Positions 1 to 9,701 of a stretch of DNA of 64,000 bases are shown piece by piece (position 1 is the first letter of the stretch; the number at the start of each line of letters is the position of its first letter). The notes below the pieces were generated by a model. The model ran no database searches, was not told the origin of the DNA, and saw only the letters and a program-made list of their open reading frames with translations. Origin of the DNA: Spirosoma luteum DSM 19990 (GTDB lineage Bacteria > Bacteroidota > Bacteroidia > Cytophagales > Spirosomataceae); assembly GCF_000374065.1 (NCBI RefSeq), contig NZ_KB893259.1, positions 36,996 to 100,995 of the forward strand. The letters are read 5' to 3'. The position numbers were made by a program, and so were the translations under genes.

Positions 1-2
1 AT

Positions 3-623
3 AATGAAACGTTTCGGGTCAACACCATGGGTACGTACAATGTAATTGAAGCAGCTGTTAAGCTAGGCATCAAAAAGATTATCATTGCTTCCTCCGAAAC
101 CACCTATGGCATCTGTTTTTCGGATGGCAAAACCGACCCTCACGAGTTGCCGCTGGAAGAGGATTATGACGTTGATCCGATGGATAGCTACGGATTGTCG
201 AAGGTTGTCAATGAAAAAACGGCCCGCAGCTTCCAGCGACGCTCAGGCTTCGATATTTATGCCCTTCGTATTGGTAATGTGATTGAACCGCACGAATACG
301 CGGAACTGTTTCCCCATTATTTTAAGCACCCTGAAGTGCGACGCAGAAATGCCTTCTGTTACATCGATGCGCGTGACCTGGGGCAGATTGTGGATTTATG
401 TTTGCAGAAGGATAACCTCGGTTATCAGATTTTCAATGCGGGTAACGATCACAACGGGGCTGTTCTCACCAGTCAGGAGTTGGCTGAAAAATTCTTTCCT
501 GGTGTGCCAATCAGTCGCGAACTGGGGGAGTATGAGGCCTTATTTTCAAACCGTAAAATCCGGGAAGTTCTGGGATTTACCGAACAGCATAACTGGCAGA
601 AATACGTGAAATGGGAGTCTTGA
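3..623 (+). CDS. NAD-dependent epimerase/dehydratase (extended SDR), 5' end cut off by the window
   Basis: The frame is open from base 3, ahead of the first ATG at 27, so the N-terminal Rossmann glycine motif lies outside the window. Visible parts fit an extended short-chain dehydrogenase acting on nucleotide sugars: the NVxGTxNVIEAA-like stretch, the SSETTYG segment carrying the catalytic Ser/Thr, then the catalytic pair YGLSK (YxxxK). About 206 residues remain. The substrate cannot be told from this piece; UDP-glucose 4-epimerase-like proteins are the nearest type. The next two genes (membrane glycosyltransferase, methyltransferase) are convergent with it, so it is not in their operon. Confidence 0.85.
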   Translation, partial: NETFRVNTMGTYNVIEAAVKLGIKKIIIASSETTYGICFSDGKTDPHELPLEEDYDVDPMDSYGLSKVVNEKTARSFQRRSGFDIYALRIGNVIEPHEYAELFPHYFKHPEVRRRNAFCYIDARDLGQIVDLCLQKDNLGYQIFNAGNDHNGAVLTSQELAEKFFPGVPISRELGEYEALFSNRKIREVLGFTEQHNWQKYVKWES

Positions 624-722
624 GGTGCCACGAACTTTCCGGCTATCGTGGCAACCAGGATACGGTTCGAAAGAACTAATTTACCTGTGTGAAAAGTAGC
701 TCATTTATTCCCTTTACACAGC

Positions 723-2489
723 TCAATAGCGATGAGTCTGCCCTTTCAAATCGAACAACACCGTCCGTTGTCCGGATTGTTTCAGCAAGATAATTTTGTC
801 TACTTCGGTGGTATCCATCCGCTGCACGTAATCGGCATCTCTGGGTAAATACATGTTGGTCAACTGGGCATCCTGGATCGAATAAGGCCAGTATGTCTTC
901 TCAATCTCGTCGTGCGGGTGGAGTCGGATGGACGGATAAAGTACCGTGTCACCCGGCGCGTATGCCTGCCTGATTTTCTGGGCGACCCGGTAGTAGGGAT
1001 TAGGTTCACGAGTGCTGGCGAAATAGGTGTATTTAGGCGCTTTGTCCTGATAAATGTGGTGTAGTAACCGGGCGATAAAATAGCTTTGGATTACCAAAAC
1101 CACCAGTAGGATTTCCCGAAATTCGGTTGCTGTACGTACAAGCTGTTGCAACAGCATGGCGACCAGAATAACCGAAAACGGAAATGAGAAGCCCGAATAG
1201 CGTTGGGTAATGCCATAGGTGTGCCCGTTTCGAAACGACATAACGATCAGAAACAGGGTAGGAACAAGGGCCAGCATGAACATAAAGACCAGGAGAGGTA
1301 ACTTTCCGGCCTCTGCCTGCCTGCGAATTGCCAGCAGGAGAAAAAAGGCAAGTGAAGGAAGTGCGGCAACCACCACAAATTGAAAATTCACAACCGTCAC
1401 CAGGAGCAAAGGGGCGCTTAACAATGCCAGGTAGAGTAGAATTATCAACAACGGCAGCGGAGTCGTCCTATGGTAACGATACAGAAGCCCGGCTGCGATT
1501 AACCCCAAAAACAGGGATATAGCAATATTTCGAATACCCAGTACGTCGATTTGCCCGAGTCCGTTCGACACAATAAACAGATCGGCCCAGATTGGAAGGG
1601 AACGCTTGGCAACATTTAACAAGGTTGCCGGCAAGACGGTCCCAAACCCACTATTATACGGATCGGTAAGGGCAATGTTGCGGTAGAAATCCGCCTGATA
1701 GGCCAGCGTTTTGAACGTGTAGGTGCCCCCCCCGAATATAAACCACAACGATACCAGGCCCACACCAACCAGACCCGTAATCAGAAAGGGGAGCCAGCGA
1801 CGCACCGGACGGACATAAAACAGGGCGTAGAGGCCGTGGCATAAGAAAACCACAACCGTCAGATAATGCGAAAGCAAAGCCAATACAAAGATCAGTCCGT
1901 AAGCCAGTAACAGTTTCCCGCCGGGCCTGCCTTCCTGTTTACGATCCAGGATTAATAGAAACAGATGCGTAGCCAATAAGGTGAGAAAAAAGCTCATCGA
2001 ATAGTTACGGGCCATGTGGCTGTAGGCAATAAAAAACGGCTCGATGGCCGTCAGGAAAGCACTTAGCAAAGCAAGCCGTTCCGACCCAAAGTGACGACGC
2101 ACAAACAGGAATACCAGAACAACCAGCAGCGTACTGAATAGTACGGATGGAAACCGAATCGAAAAATCACTTAAGCCGAAAATTTTCGTCCAGGTCCAAA
2201 GGACAGCGTAATAGCTGGGACTGTTGCCAATGTCGCCCTGAATATTAGCTATAATAAAATCGTTGATTGATTTTTCCTTCCAGAATTCGCGGGGAGTAAA
2301 ATAGGTTTTCCCCGGTGTAAAAAACACATCATGCTGATTGGAACCCTCCATAGCTACGCCCTGGGAGATGACTAAGGTGTATTTTTCATCAAGAAAAATC
2401 CCATAGGCACCCGATTGATAAACCCGCAGGATGAAAGCGAAGACTACTATCGCCATCATGACCCAGGTTACCGGCTTAACTGATTTCAT
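723..2489 (-). CDS. GT39/ArnT-like integral membrane glycosyltransferase
   Basis: This 588-residue protein has about ten or more hydrophobic segments and a soluble C-terminal part. The first periplasmic loop contains FLDEKYTL, the acidic DE pair typical of GT-C enzymes (GT39, ArnT, PMT) that use polyprenyl-phosphate sugars. A later loop contains the RFPS segment usual after the second membrane span. By family it would transfer a lipid-linked sugar to a protein or lipid on the outer face of the inner membrane; donor and acceptor are unknown. The methyltransferase gene lies directly upstream on the same strand (39 bases), so the two are probably co-transcribed. Confidence 0.75.
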   Translation of the reverse strand: MKSVKPVTWVMMAIVVFAFILRVYQSGAYGIFLDEKYTLVISQGVAMEGSNQHDVFFTPGKTYFTPREFWKEKSINDFIIANIQGDIGNSPSYYAVLWTWTKIFGLSDFSIRFPSVLFSTLLVVLVFLFVRRHFGSERLALLSAFLTAIEPFFIAYSHMARNYSMSFFLTLLATHLFLLILDRKQEGRPGGKLLLAYGLIFVLALLSHYLTVVVFLCHGLYALFYVRPVRRWLPFLITGLVGVGLVSLWFIFGGGTYTFKTLAYQADFYRNIALTDPYNSGFGTVLPATLLNVAKRSLPIWADLFIVSNGLGQIDVLGIRNIAISLFLGLIAAGLLYRYHRTTPLPLLIILLYLALLSAPLLLVTVVNFQFVVVAALPSLAFFLLLAIRRQAEAGKLPLLVFMFMLALVPTLFLIVMSFRNGHTYGITQRYSGFSFPFSVILVAMLLQQLVRTATEFREILLVVLVIQSYFIARLLHHIYQDKAPKYTYFASTREPNPYYRVAQKIRQAYAPGDTVLYPSIRLHPHDEIEKTYWPYSIQDAQLTNMYLPRDADYVQRMDTTEVDKIILLKQSGQRTVLFDLKGQTHRY

Positions 2490-2528
2490 AAATGAATGAT
2501 GGAAAGGGGCGATGGATTCCCCTCGAAC

Positions 2529-3308
2529 TTACTTATTTTTAGAGCAGCCGATAATGAACTGCGCGGAAAAAACGTGTTTCAACAGGGGTATTTTTTCCAG
2601 AAATGGCTGCAGGGAATAAATTATCTTCGCTGGTCCGGTAGGAAAGAAAAACGGCACATAACCCACATATTCCCAGGAGCTAATTTCGCCCCCGGCATTG
2701 CGAATCCACCGTTTCAACTCCCACTGATAGAAGGATTGTTCCTCGTGTTCGATATGGTAAGCGGACGTTCGCTCGATGACTTTCAGGATGGGGTTGTTGC
2801 CATTAGGCTCCATAATAATTAGATTATCCGACAGCTTGAACGCATTGGTAATGGCTTTTTGCTGATCGGATAAATGGTGAAGGACCCCCCGGATCACCGC
2901 CACATCGTATTTCTGGGCTGGAATGGGTAAATCATCGTCCAGTAAATTGATGGTTTTGAATTGAACGGAAGGATAGTTGCGTTCAGCCATGCGAATCGCG
3001 GATTCGGCAGGATCGAATCCGTGTACTTCTAGCTGAGGAAAGTTTTCTTTGATGTTGTTCGTGTAAAGACCGTCTCCACAGCCAATATCAACCAGTGTTT
3101 TATAGGTTGGCTTAATTAGCTTGAAGATTTCATCGGAAATGCGCTTATTAGCGACGTGTGATGAAAATTGGGCATTGGTGGTATATAGAAATCCACCATT
3201 CTCGTGCACGTTCTGGTTGAACGCCTGCACATTTTTTTTTAGCGTAGTACTCACGAAAGTAAAAAGAAGAGACATTCCATACCGAACTATTCGAGATGGA
3301 TAAAACAA
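2529..3308 (-). CDS. class I SAM-dependent methyltransferase
   Basis: The 259-residue protein carries methyltransferase motif I (VDIGCGDGLYT, near residues 93-103), an acidic residue after beta-2 (HGFDPAE) and motif IV/V (VAVIRGVLHHL), as in the Methyltransf_11/25 group. That supports SAM binding; the substrate is not known. A second in-frame ATG (start at 3275) would remove 11 residues and is equally possible. It lies just upstream of the GT39-like gene on the same strand, which suggests a joint role in glycan or lipid modification. That link is inference. Confidence 0.8.
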   Translation of the reverse strand: MFYPSRIVRYGMSLLFTFVSTTLKKNVQAFNQNVHENGGFLYTTNAQFSSHVANKRISDEIFKLIKPTYKTLVDIGCGDGLYTNNIKENFPQLEVHGFDPAESAIRMAERNYPSVQFKTINLLDDDLPIPAQKYDVAVIRGVLHHLSDQQKAITNAFKLSDNLIIMEPNGNNPILKVIERTSAYHIEHEEQSFYQWELKRWIRNAGGEISSWEYVGYVPFFFPTGPAKIIYSLQPFLEKIPLLKHVFSAQFIIGCSKNK

Positions 3309-3823
3309 ATCAAGCTACTGATTATAAGTAGACATTATGGGCAACTAAAAGCGTATAATAATCTCCCTGATCTCGAAAAGAAACCGTTCAATGAATTGAC
3401 CCGGAGAAGGTTAGCACGGTGTCTTCAGGGGGGAGTAAACAGCAACATAATGATTTAATTAACGGCCAAAATTAAACAAAGGTTAGAGAAATCTACTCTT
3501 CAGAGTAGAAAAAAACAATTTCTATATCAAATCACAAACTAATTAAATTGTTTGGTGAGTTGATTTTTCTAGTCAGCGATAAGAGAGCGAATTTTCGTGA
3601 GAAGCCTACAGCCCTCCGTATTTTACCCCAACGCTGATCATTCGGCCAGGTTTTGCCAGACTACCCGTCAACGCCCAACGGTATTTTCCTCGCTTTTCAT
3701 TAAATGCGTTAAGTCTTCTTGTAAGGGGTAGCGGGATGTGGCCAAACGTACCAGGTTTCCCTTTGGGGATAGGCTGACAAAGAACTAACTTCGAGACACT
3801 TTACTTACTAATCCCTACCCTTT
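3309..3823. other. 515-base intergenic stretch, mostly AT-rich
   Basis: Between the methyltransferase start and the sugar-isomerase start. Bases 3440-3600 are AT-rich and could hold promoters for either side, but I saw no clear TAnnTTTG element. The right half (3606-3800) keeps one open frame on the minus strand, described separately as a possible gene remnant. Confidence 0.5.
3606..3800 (-). pseudogene. possible remnant of the 3' end of an outer-membrane receptor gene
   Basis: On the minus strand a frame stays open for 64 codons and ends in TAG at 3606-3608. It has no start codon in a sensible place and nothing upstream to belong to. The peptide ends in LTGSLAKPGRMISVGVKYG, alternating hydrophobic residues with a late aromatic, which resembles the last strand of a TonB-dependent receptor or another outer-membrane barrel. 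I do not recognise the exact family. The call rests on this C-terminal look alone and could be chance. Confidence 0.25.
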
Positions 3824-4705
3824 ATGGCCACTATCGATAGAAAAACATTCCTGAAAGACGTTTCCCTGCTGGCGGGGGCTTCTCTGCTGGCAGGCCCCGC
3901 TTTTGCGGCCGACATAACACAAATGAAACCAGCGGTTAAACTTGGATTCGTAACCTATTTGTGGGGCAAAGACTGGGATTTGCCAACCGTCATTAAGAAC
4001 TGTGCGGATACCAATATTCACGGGGTAGAGTTGCGGGTGGAGCACGCGCATAACGTGATGCCTAACCTGAATGCAGCCCAGCGACTGGAAGTTAAGAAGC
4101 GGTTTGCCGACAGCCCGGTGCAGCTCATTGGCCTGGGAACGAACCAGCAGTTCGATTATGTGGACCAGGGCAAGTTGAAGGCGTCGATTGAACAGGCTAA
4201 GGAGTTTATCCGGCTGAGTGCCGATGTGGGTGGGTCGGGGGTTAAAGTGAAACCCAACGCCCTGCATAAAGAAGTACCCGTTGAGAAAACGATTGCTCAG
4301 ATTGGGGAATCCCTCAACGAACTCGCCCGGTATGGTGCGGAGCTGGGGCAGCAGATCAGGCTGGAGGTACACGGGGAAGAAACGCAGGAGTTACCCATGA
4401 CAAAGCGGATTATGGATGTAGCCAATCACCCTAACGCCAAAATATGCTGGAACTGCAACCCGCAGGATTTGAACGGGAATGGATTCCAGTACAATTTCGA
4501 CCTGGTCAAAGATCGTTTTGGCGCTACCTGCCACGTCCGCGAACTGGACCGCACCGACTACCCGTATCAGCAATTGCTGAACAATCTGGTCAAAATGAAC
4601 TACAACGGCTGGGTACTCCTCGAATGCCATACTAACCCCGCCGACAAGGTTGCGTCCATGAAAGAACAACGCGCCGTTTTCGACCGGATGATTGCCAGGG
4701 CCTGA
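3824..4705 (+). CDS. exported sugar phosphate isomerase/epimerase-like TIM-barrel protein
   Basis: The 293-residue protein opens with an export signal (RKTFLKD, a Tat-like motif with RK instead of RR, then a hydrophobic LLAGASLLAGPAFA stretch). The rest fits the xylose-isomerase-like TIM barrel (AP_endonuc_2): repeated beta-alpha units with HGVELRVEHAH early, RLEVHGEE near the middle and a WVLLECHT strand near the end, where acidic and His residues usually bind metal. Several Bacteroidota paralogues are periplasmic and of unknown substrate. It is monocistronic as far as I can see; the next gene is convergent. Confidence 0.75.
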   Translation: MATIDRKTFLKDVSLLAGASLLAGPAFAADITQMKPAVKLGFVTYLWGKDWDLPTVIKNCADTNIHGVELRVEHAHNVMPNLNAAQRLEVKKRFADSPVQLIGLGTNQQFDYVDQGKLKASIEQAKEFIRLSADVGGSGVKVKPNALHKEVPVEKTIAQIGESLNELARYGAELGQQIRLEVHGEETQELPMTKRIMDVANHPNAKICWNCNPQDLNGNGFQYNFDLVKDRFGATCHVRELDRTDYPYQQLLNNLVKMNYNGWVLLECHTNPADKVASMKEQRAVFDRMIARA

Positions 4706-4879
4706 TCGCTGACCACAGCGGTTTGGCAATTACCCTTTCTGTTAGTGGCTACTACATCAAAAAGCGAATAATCCGATGAAAAACTCTGGTTCACCAACTA
4801 TTCGCTTTCTGTCTTCTCGCACGATTTATTCGCTATATGTGTGAGGAAAATGTAACGGCATCAGAGTACTCATCCCCCG

Positions 4880-5074
4880 TCATTCGAGTGTCAGACCACG
4901 TTTGGCCATATAAGCCCGCAAAATCTGTTCTCTGATAAACTCCGTCCGGCCAATACGTTCGCTGGATAACCGATTTTGATCCAGATAACCTTTCAACCGG
5001 CCAATCGTAATGTGCAATTCCTGAGCTGCTTCCGGAAGGGTGTAAAACACTGTTCCTTTAATGGCTTTAGGCAT
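4880..5074 (-). CDS. small excisionase/MerR-like helix-turn-helix protein
   Basis: A 64-residue protein. TLPEAAQELHITIGRLKGYLDQ reads as a winged HTH of the excisionase/MerR-N type, with the usual SERIGRTEFIREQILR wing that follows. The size suits a stand-alone DNA-binding protein or a phage/ICE-type excisionase, but no integrase or phage gene is nearby, so it may be a domesticated regulator. It lies alone between convergent neighbours with over 100 bases free on each side. Confidence is limited by its short length. Confidence 0.55.
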   Translation of the reverse strand: MPKAIKGTVFYTLPEAAQELHITIGRLKGYLDQNRLSSERIGRTEFIREQILRAYMAKRGLTLE

Positions 5075-5210
5075 GACTCAACTGGTTTAACTAGTACCTC
5101 CTGTCAATGTAGGCAGGTACTTATATTAATAACTTGTCTAGTCACTTTGTTCCATTTAGCTCGTGTATAAATCACAGAATGATCATAAAAGAATATGGAG
5201 TCAATGCCTG

Positions 5211-6782
5211 TTACTTCGACTCGCCTGAACGGGGTACAAACTGGACCGACAGATTCGGGTCAGGCATGTTTTTGTCGAGCGGGAACATGGGGCGTTTGAT
5301 GCGTTTGTAGGGTAAACGGGCCAGATCCTGATTGACACCGCCGGGCGTTAAGGCCATTATCCAGCCGGCCTGCATGGCGTACAGTTCCGGCTCCAGATAA
5401 CCAATTTTCACGACCACAATGTCGGCGGTTCGGGGGTTCAGACCCAGGCGGGTGAAATCAGCTTCCTTGTGGTAGGGCTTACGCTTCTGCGTCACGATAA
5501 CGTGGATACTGCCCACCTTCACCACCACCTCGACTTCCGCATTTATATCGCCTTCGACAATTGACTCGACGGCTCCTTTTATGGGAACGGGCGGGGCAAA
5601 CCGGGCATCGACCCGTGCACCAGCCACCCCATCGACCTGCCCGCCCACGCCAGCCGCCATAGCTTTTTTAACCAGTTCAGGATCGGGAATCGACGCATAA
5701 ATCAGCGAGGGGCCATCGGCCTGCTTAAACTCAGGCCGGGCGAGCAACTGCGTGAGTGTCCAAGTCACGTCGCCCGCGCCACCGGCCGTTGGGTTGTCGC
5801 CGGTGTCGCTGATAAAAAAGGGGTGTTTTTTGCTGGCCAGCGCATCGGCAAGAGATTTTTCCAGCGTCCCCACCGGTGCCACAAAGTCGAACTGATTCCT
5901 GACATTCCAGAAAGACCGGGCCAGTTGCTCAGCCGCCTTTGTCACCCTGGTCTTATCGTCGCCAGTGACCATCACCACGGCATGATTGCGGGGTTCATCG
6001 GCCCAGGCGTAGCCAATCCAGATGGCCGCATCTACAATGCCCGCTTGATTATCGGCCAGGGGAGCTACCTGCTGGTAAAGACTTTTTCCCGGCTCGATGC
6101 GGGTGCTGGTCTGTTCGCCCGGTAGCAGAATGGGGATAGGAATCCAGGCTTTGTAGGCGGGTTTTCCTTTGCCACTTTTCAGACGTTCCAGCAGATTGGT
6201 TACGGCCCGTTCTTTGGTTTGCATGGCATCCTCGTGCGGGGCCATGCGGTAGCAGGTAATCAAATCGGAGTTTTTCGCCAGCCGCCACGACACGTTACCA
6301 TGCAAATCCATGGATGTGGAAATAAGCGCCTTATAACCAACCACCTTCCGAATGCGGGTAATGAAATCGCCCTCCGGGTCGTCCAGACCCACCACGCTCA
6401 TGGCGCCGTGAATATCAAAATACAGGCCATCGTACGGACCGTTTTTCTTAAGCGAATCCAGCACTTTCCCCACCAGCGACTCATAGGCTTCCCGCGTTAC
6501 GGCCCCACCGGGCAGCGATTTACCAACCAAAGCTGGCAGCCACGTAGCCTGTTGCCGCAAGGGAGAGCCGGCGCTCAGAAACGGATAGGATGTAAACACC
6601 TCCGGGCCGTATTTGGCGTGAAAGGCTTCTTCGTGCGTAATCGCTGGCGAAAAGGTGCTGGATTCGATACCCAGCCCCGCAATACCGATGCGTGGCAACG
6701 ACTTTCCACTAGTTAACGATTGGGAAGAGCCCGAACTAACAGTAAATAAGCAGACAATAAGACCTAAAATAATTGATTTCAT
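5211..6782 (-). CDS. M81 family (MlrC-like) metallopeptidase, exported
   Basis: The 523-residue protein starts with an N-terminal signal peptide (LGLIVCLFTVSSGSSQS). The body matches the MlrC/DUF1485 family: GLGIESSTFSP near the start, then YFDIHGAMSV and SMDLHGNVSW, the Asp-x-His-Gly motifs that supply zinc ligands in MlrC, and the C-terminal domain with DTGDNPTAGGAGD. MlrC cleaves linearised microcystin in Sphingomonads; relatives in other bacteria have unknown peptide or amide substrates. It is followed closely by the amidase gene upstream on the same strand (48 bases), so a two-gene unit for degrading exported amide compounds is plausible. Confidence 0.85.
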   Translation of the reverse strand: MKSIILGLIVCLFTVSSGSSQSLTSGKSLPRIGIAGLGIESSTFSPAITHEEAFHAKYGPEVFTSYPFLSAGSPLRQQATWLPALVGKSLPGGAVTREAYESLVGKVLDSLKKNGPYDGLYFDIHGAMSVVGLDDPEGDFITRIRKVVGYKALISTSMDLHGNVSWRLAKNSDLITCYRMAPHEDAMQTKERAVTNLLERLKSGKGKPAYKAWIPIPILLPGEQTSTRIEPGKSLYQQVAPLADNQAGIVDAAIWIGYAWADEPRNHAVVMVTGDDKTRVTKAAEQLARSFWNVRNQFDFVAPVGTLEKSLADALASKKHPFFISDTGDNPTAGGAGDVTWTLTQLLARPEFKQADGPSLIYASIPDPELVKKAMAAGVGGQVDGVAGARVDARFAPPVPIKGAVESIVEGDINAEVEVVVKVGSIHVIVTQKRKPYHKEADFTRLGLNPRTADIVVVKIGYLEPELYAMQAGWIMALTPGGVNQDLARLPYKRIKRPMFPLDKNMPDPNLSVQFVPRSGESK

Positions 6783-6830
6783 GCGTTCAATTTACGGGAT
6801 TGTTGGTAACAGCATAGCCTTTCGGCCAAA

Positions 6831-8453
6831 TCAAGCGGGAATCAGAGAGGAAATGAACGTCGGTTTGGTTCGTTTTTTCGACGCCTGTTCGTAGTCGTAG
6901 GCCATTGACAGAAGCGGCCCTTCCTGCCAGGCACCGGCAATAAACGAAAAACCAACCGGCAGGCCATGCACAGTCCCCATGGGTACGGTGATGTGTGGAT
7001 ACCCCGCCATAGCCGCCGGTGGGCAGAAGTAGAACCCCGTGTCATAGTCACCGTTGATTAGGTCGATGCAACCCGCAAAGCCGATACTGGTTCCACAGAT
7101 AGCGTCCAGTTTATTGTCGGCCATCAGCTTGTCAATGATCTGGCGCGAACCCCGCGTTTTAGCGAGCGCATCGGTATATTCTTTGCTGGTCAAATCGCCT
7201 TTAGCCTCACTACTTTCGAGGGTTTCCTGTTTGAAGAAGGGCATCGCTTTAGCTTCGTTTTTCTTGTTAAAAGCAATTACATCTGCCAGCGTTTTTACCC
7301 CCGCGTTGGCGGTTGAGAGGTAGTTGTTTACCCCGTCTTTAAATTCGTACTGCAACACGGTGAATTCCGCCCCGCCAACCGGTCGGATGCTTTTGAGCAA
7401 GTCTACCTCCACGACGGCAGCACCCTGTTTCTTCAGTACGTCGATAGCCTGTTTGTACAACCCCACTACGCCCTCCTGCCCATCCATAAACGACTTTTCG
7501 ACCCCAATGCGCTTGCCCGCTAACCCACCGGTTTTCAGAAATGGTGTATAGTCAGTGGCGGCATTTCCGGCGCTTTCTGTCGTAACCGCATCGGTCGGGT
7601 CGATGCCCGTCATAGCACCCAGTAAAATAGCCGCATCGGTTACGGTTCGGGCCATTGGTCCGGCGGTATCCTGCGTTTTGGATATGGGAATAATGCCACT
7701 GCGACTCACCAGACCCACCGTGGGCTTGATACCCACCAGTCCGCAAAACGACGAAGGTGCAATGACCGACCCATCCGTTTCGGTACCCACGGCCACGGCG
7801 CACAGGTTGGCCGCGGCAGCCGCCCCGGACCCCGAACTGGACCCGCAGGGGCTACGGTCCAGCACGTAGGGATTGCGCGTTTGCCCACCCCGGCTGCTCC
7901 AGCCGCTACTCGACCGGGTAGAGCGAAAGTTGGCCCACTCGCTGAGGTTCGTTTTCCCCAGTATCACCGCCCCGGCTTCCCGTAGTTTTTTGACGACAAA
8001 GGCATCGTTCGCGGCTCTGTGGCCTTCCAGGGCCAGCGCTCCGGCAGTGGTCATCATCTGGTCGTGGGTATCGATATTGTCTTTGATGAGGATGGGGATA
8101 CCGTGCATCGGTCCCCGCACGTTGCCCGCTTTACGCTCCTCATCCATCGCTTTGGCCATAGTCAGCGCATCGGGGTTAATTTCAATTACGGCGTTCAGGC
8201 CGGGGCCTTTTTTATCAACGGCGTCTATCCGGTCCAGATACTGTTGGGTGAGGGACGCAGCCGTAGCCGCCCCCGACTGCATTTTTTTCTGTAAATCGCC
8301 GATGGTTGTTTCGTTCAGGTCAAAGTCGTCGGTAAAAACGTTGGAGTCCGTTGATGAATCGGCCTTTTTGGGTGAAGCACAGGCTGCGGCCGTAAGCGAA
8401 GCCGCTGAAACGCTCGCTACGGAGCTGCTTTTGATAAAATTCCGTCTGTTCAT
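6831..8453 (-). CDS. amidase (amidase signature family), predicted Tat-exported lipoprotein
   Basis: The 540-residue protein has a twin-arginine signal (NRRNFIKSSS) running into a lipobox-like TAAAC, so it is probably a Tat-exported lipoprotein. The amidase signature core is complete: catalytic Lys in ILIKDNIDT, the cis-Ser stretch GSSSGSGAAAAAN, and the nucleophile Ser in GTETDGSVIAPSS. That gives the Ser-cisSer-Lys triad of the family. Substrate unknown; such enzymes split aryl or acyl amides. It is upstream of the MlrC-like gene in the same direction. Start at the ATG at 8453, supported by the Tat signal. Confidence 0.88.
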   Translation of the reverse strand: MNRRNFIKSSSVASVSAASLTAAACASPKKADSSTDSNVFTDDFDLNETTIGDLQKKMQSGAATAASLTQQYLDRIDAVDKKGPGLNAVIEINPDALTMAKAMDEERKAGNVRGPMHGIPILIKDNIDTHDQMMTTAGALALEGHRAANDAFVVKKLREAGAVILGKTNLSEWANFRSTRSSSGWSSRGGQTRNPYVLDRSPCGSSSGSGAAAAANLCAVAVGTETDGSVIAPSSFCGLVGIKPTVGLVSRSGIIPISKTQDTAGPMARTVTDAAILLGAMTGIDPTDAVTTESAGNAATDYTPFLKTGGLAGKRIGVEKSFMDGQEGVVGLYKQAIDVLKKQGAAVVEVDLLKSIRPVGGAEFTVLQYEFKDGVNNYLSTANAGVKTLADVIAFNKKNEAKAMPFFKQETLESSEAKGDLTSKEYTDALAKTRGSRQIIDKLMADNKLDAICGTSIGFAGCIDLINGDYDTGFYFCPPAAMAGYPHITVPMGTVHGLPVGFSFIAGAWQEGPLLSMAYDYEQASKKRTKPTFISSLIPA

Positions 8454-8515
8454 GAAGTAATTTTTATTGGCATTTTATAAAAGGTGGTCGGATTAATCGC
8501 TCTTTTGGAAATCGG

Positions 8516-9604
8516 TTAATGGCGTATAAATAAGTCATTCCCCTGCCCAATGGAGTCGGCCGCTTTCTGGGCGAGTTCTACAATCATTGGCAGCATGTTC
8601 CCGAAGCGGGCATCCTGACTGTGACCCTGTTTCCAGCGGGCGTAAATCTGCTGGGCAATCACAGCATTTTTATACAACCCGAATACGTAGTAGAACAGGA
8701 TACCGCTCAAGTCACGGCCACTGCGTTCGGCGTAGCGGTCCACCACTTCCTGCCGGGTCAAGTTGCCGGGTAACCACGTCAGGTTGAAGTTCCGGTAGGC
8801 GGGGCTATCCGTTGCTTCCGACCAGTAGGCCAGGGTAGCCCCTAAGTCCATAAGCGGGTCGCCCACGGTAGCCATCTCCCAGTCCAGCACGCCGGTTATT
8901 TCGCATGTCGGTTCGCCCGTTTCTGGGTCGGAGGCCAGCAGGACGTTATCATATTTGTAATCGTTGTGCAAAAAACCCGGTGCCTGTTCGGCGGGGTAAT
9001 TCTGGTGCAGCCACTCCCCCACCCGATTCATGGCCGGAATGTCGTCTGTTTCGGCATCACGGTAGCGCTTGCTCCACCCCTCTACCTGCCGCTGTACGTA
9101 GCCACCGGGTTTGCCCAGCTGAACCAATCCGGTCGACTCAATATCAAGCGCGTGAATTGCGACCAGGTTATCGACCAGGGCTTCGGACAACTGACGCATC
9201 CGCTCCGGGGCAATGTTCAGGGCTGATGCCATCGAAGCCCGAAGAATAATGCCGTTCACCCGACTCATGATGTAGAAAGGCGCACCCAGCACGTCGGGCG
9301 CTCCGCAGTAGATAACCAGCTCCGGAATTTTGTTGTAGTGGCCTTTTAGTAGCGACAGCACCCGAAATTCCCGGCCCATGTCGTGCCCGCCTTTGATGTT
9401 GGCCCCTGCCGGTGGACGGCGGAGAACGTACTCCCGATTGGCCGTTTTGAGCCAGTACGTCAGGTTGGAGAAGCCACCCGGAAACTGCCGAACCTCCAGT
9501 ATATTGCCTATATCGGGCGCGTTTTGTTCCAGGTATTTATTCAGGGTAGCCAGGTCAAGTTCTTCACCGGTACGGACAGAACGGGGGGAATCGGAGGTGG
9601 TCAT
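8516..9604 (-). CDS. APH-family phosphotransferase (ACAD10/LvaA-type hydroxyacyl-CoA kinase candidate)
   Basis: I place the start at the ATG at 9604 (MTTSDSPRSV), not the in-frame ATG 29 codons earlier, because homologous sequence begins only after it. The remaining ~362 residues show the aminoglycoside phosphotransferase fold: FPGGFSNLTYWL as the glycine loop, the catalytic HNDYKYDN loop (HxDxxxxN) and LDWEMATVGDP as the metal-binding D. The family phosphorylates small molecules. The gene next door on the same strand encodes an ACAD10/11-like dehydrogenase; kinases of this type paired with such dehydrogenases act on 4-hydroxyacyl-CoA (levulinate lvaA/lvaC, animal ACAD10/11). The pairing points to that role rather than drug resistance, but this is inference. 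Confidence 0.82.
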   Translation of the reverse strand: MTTSDSPRSVRTGEELDLATLNKYLEQNAPDIGNILEVRQFPGGFSNLTYWLKTANREYVLRRPPAGANIKGGHDMGREFRVLSLLKGHYNKIPELVIYCGAPDVLGAPFYIMSRVNGIILRASMASALNIAPERMRQLSEALVDNLVAIHALDIESTGLVQLGKPGGYVQRQVEGWSKRYRDAETDDIPAMNRVGEWLHQNYPAEQAPGFLHNDYKYDNVLLASDPETGEPTCEITGVLDWEMATVGDPLMDLGATLAYWSEATDSPAYRNFNLTWLPGNLTRQEVVDRYAERSGRDLSGILFYYVFGLYKNAVIAQQIYARWKQGHSQDARFGNMLPMIVELAQKAADSIGQGNDLFIRH

Positions 9605-9701
9605 CAAAAAACTGATTGTATTTAGTTTAAAAAGGAAAACCTGATTGGTTGAGGGCGATTTAAATCGACCGAAACGTATACATCTGGCCATCTACCCTTT
9701 A

